This document shows, piece by piece, positions 4,940 to 6,111 of a DNA stretch of 6,111 nucleotides (positions are counted from its first letter, which is position 1; the number at the start of each line of letters is the position of its first letter). The DNA lies in contig JBCCLR010000218.1 in assembly GCA_039026755.1 (NCBI GenBank), positions 1-6,111 on the forward strand. Direction: 5' to 3'. Both the position numbers and the translations under genes were made by a program. Origin of the DNA: CAKZYD01 sp039026755 (lineage in GTDB: Bacteria > Pseudomonadota > Alphaproteobacteria > Sphingomonadales > CAKZYD01). The notes beneath the pieces are model-generated. The model was not told where the DNA came from and searched no databases. It saw only the letters and a list, made by a program, of their open reading frames with translations.

Positions 4940-6111
4940 GTGTTAAACGACACACGACCGGTGTTCTTGTGCGAGAATATTCGTACACCGATCGGCCGTT
5001 ATGGCGGCGCGCTTGCAAGCATACGTGCTGATGACTTGGCGGCGCTGCCGATAAAGCAGCTATTAGAGCTGTGCCAGTCCCTGGACCCGACTGCAATTGA
5101 AGAAGTCTTTCTCGGCTGCGCCAATCAAGCGGGGGAAGACAATCGCAATGTGGCGCGCATGGCAGTGCTGTTGGCCGGACTACCGCAAAGCGTTCCCGGC
5201 GTGACGCTCAATCGCTTGTGTGGGTCAGGCCTCGATGCTGTCGGCAGCGCAGCGCGCGCCGTAGCCAGCGGTGATATGGACTTGGCAATTGCCGGAGGCG
5301 TGGAGTCCATGAGCCGCGCGCCCTTTGTGATGAGTAAGGCGCAGACCGCGTTCTCGCGCGCGGCAGAGATACACGACACCACCATTGGCTGGCGGTTCGT
5401 CAACCGACTTATGGAGGCGCAGTACGGCGTCGATTCAATGCCTGAAACCGGCGAAAATGTTGCAGCTGAATATAATATATCCCGGGCCGATCAAGATGCG
5501 TTCGCTCTCGCCTCACAGCAGAAGGCCGAGGCAGGAAAGGCGCTGCGTGTCGAAGAAATTATGCCGGTGGAAATTATGCAGCGCCATAAAGATCCGCTGG
5601 TGGTTCGTGCAGACGAGCACCCGCGCCCGGAGACCACCCTTGCAGGATTAAGTAAGTTGCGTACCCCCTTTCGAGATGGTGGTTCGGTCACGCCAGGCAA
5701 TGCGTCGGGGGTGAATGATGGCGCGGCGGCGATGCTGATTGCCAGTGAAGCTGCCGTGACAACGCACGGCTTAAAGCCACTCGCGCGTATTTTAACCGTA
5801 GCGACCGCGGGCGTTCCGCCGCGAATTATGGGCATGGGTCCTGCGCCTGCCTCGCAAAAAGCGTTGTCAAAAACGCAACTAACGGCAGATCAAATGGATG
5901 TCGTAGAACTGAACGAGGCATTTGCCAGTCAAGGGGTCGCCGTGCTGCGCCAACTCGGCATATCTGAGACAGCAGATCATGTGAATCCAAATGGCGGTGC
6001 CATAGCACTTGGCCACCCGCTTGGCATGTCTGGTGCACGCATTGCTATGACTGCAGCACGTTCACTTGCCCGCGTGGGCGGGCGCTATGCGCTTGTCACC
6101 ATGTGTATTGG
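4940..6111 (+). CDS. pcaF: 3-oxoadipyl-CoA thiolase (beta-ketoadipyl-CoA thiolase), C-terminus cut by window edge
   Basis: The 390 complete codons end ...TMC-I-(G), about ten residues short of the usual 400. Thiolase signatures are in order: IRTPIGRYGGAL (14-25), GCANQAGEDNRNVARM (59-74), the acyl-accepting Cys94 in NRLCGSGLDA, GGVESMSRAPFVM, TTIGWRFVN, QYGVDSMPET, NEAFASQG (325-332), His359 in GHPLGMSGAR and Cys389 in TMCIG. The 30-residue gap between the last two matches the family. GCANQAGEDNR, the GWRF segment and QYGVDSMPET are typical of PcaF/PaaJ rather than of acetoacetyl-CoA thiolases. PcaF cleaves 3-oxoadipyl-CoA with CoA to succinyl-CoA and acetyl-CoA, the last step of the 3-oxoadipate pathway; LinJ is the equivalent in lindane degraders. 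GTG 4940 is the likeliest start, giving MLNDTRPVFLCENIRTP. TTG 4925, GTG 4931 and GTG 4961 remain open, and TAA 4904-4906 closes the frame. PaaJ of phenylacetate catabolism is the main alternative name. Confidence 0.92.
   Translation, partial: MLNDTRPVFLCENIRTPIGRYGGALASIRADDLAALPIKQLLELCQSLDPTAIEEVFLGCANQAGEDNRNVARMAVLLAGLPQSVPGVTLNRLCGSGLDAVGSAARAVASGDMDLAIAGGVESMSRAPFVMSKAQTAFSRAAEIHDTTIGWRFVNRLMEAQYGVDSMPETGENVAAEYNISRADQDAFALASQQKAEAGKALRVEEIMPVEIMQRHKDPLVVRADEHPRPETTLAGLSKLRTPFRDGGSVTPGNASGVNDGAAAMLIASEAAVTTHGLKPLARILTVATAGVPPRIMGMGPAPASQKALSKTQLTADQMDVVELNEAFASQGVAVLRQLGISETADHVNPNGGAIALGHPLGMSGARIAMTAARSLARVGGRYALVTMCI

Noticed and set aside
4803..4946. A 47-codon frame whose ATG overlaps the receptor stop (TGATG) and which runs into the pcaF start
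   Set aside because: The composition (many Arg, Ser and Trp) is like random translation, there is no family resemblance, and it crosses the hairpin and the pcaF ribosome-binding site. The overlap looks coincidental.
1..6111. CRISPR array, tRNA or rRNA genes, insertion sequence
   Set aside because: No regularly spaced repeats, no cloverleaf-like or ribosomal sequence and no transposase signature were seen on either strand.

Overview
The window looks like part of an aromatic-degradation locus from a Gram-negative bacterium, probably a proteobacterium and perhaps an alphaproteobacterium of the sphingomonad or Caulobacter type. The main support is an outer-membrane TonB-dependent receptor with an EEIMVTAQKR TonB-box region, the form common in those groups. 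Base composition is moderate. No taxonomic marker is present, so the assignment is soft.

Layout. Three genes read leftward. At the left edge (1-168) is the start of a small Rieske [2Fe-2S] protein, cut off at its first cluster motif. It overlaps the end of a 324-residue ring-cleaving dioxygenase (158-1132) of the vicinal-oxygen-chelate superfamily, closest to the PcpA/LinE hydroquinone 1,2-dioxygenases. Next comes a LysR-type regulator (1250 to about 2161) that resembles the LinR/PcpR/NahR branch. A roughly 400-base gap holds an operator, a G6/C6 hairpin and an 18-bp tandem repeat. Two genes then read rightward: a 747-residue TonB-dependent receptor (2560-4803) and pcaF, 3-oxoadipyl-CoA thiolase (about 4940 to the right edge, truncated near its C-terminus).

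How the parts fit. A LinE/PcpA-type enzyme opens hydroquinone-like rings. The product normally goes through maleylacetate and 3-oxoadipate to 3-oxoadipyl-CoA, which PcaF cleaves to succinyl-CoA and acetyl-CoA. The intermediate enzymes (maleylacetate reductase, CoA transferase) are not in the window. The receptor would bring a related substrate across the outer membrane.

The most informative signal is regulatory. Two near-identical ATTC-N7-GAAT boxes lie at the two ends of the lysR gene. Each is followed exactly 33 bp downstream by a second, weaker box ending in CGAAT. One pair points at the dioxygenase-Rieske operon and the other at the receptor gene. This predicts that the regulator controls both arms, so the receptor would be a dedicated part of the pathway.
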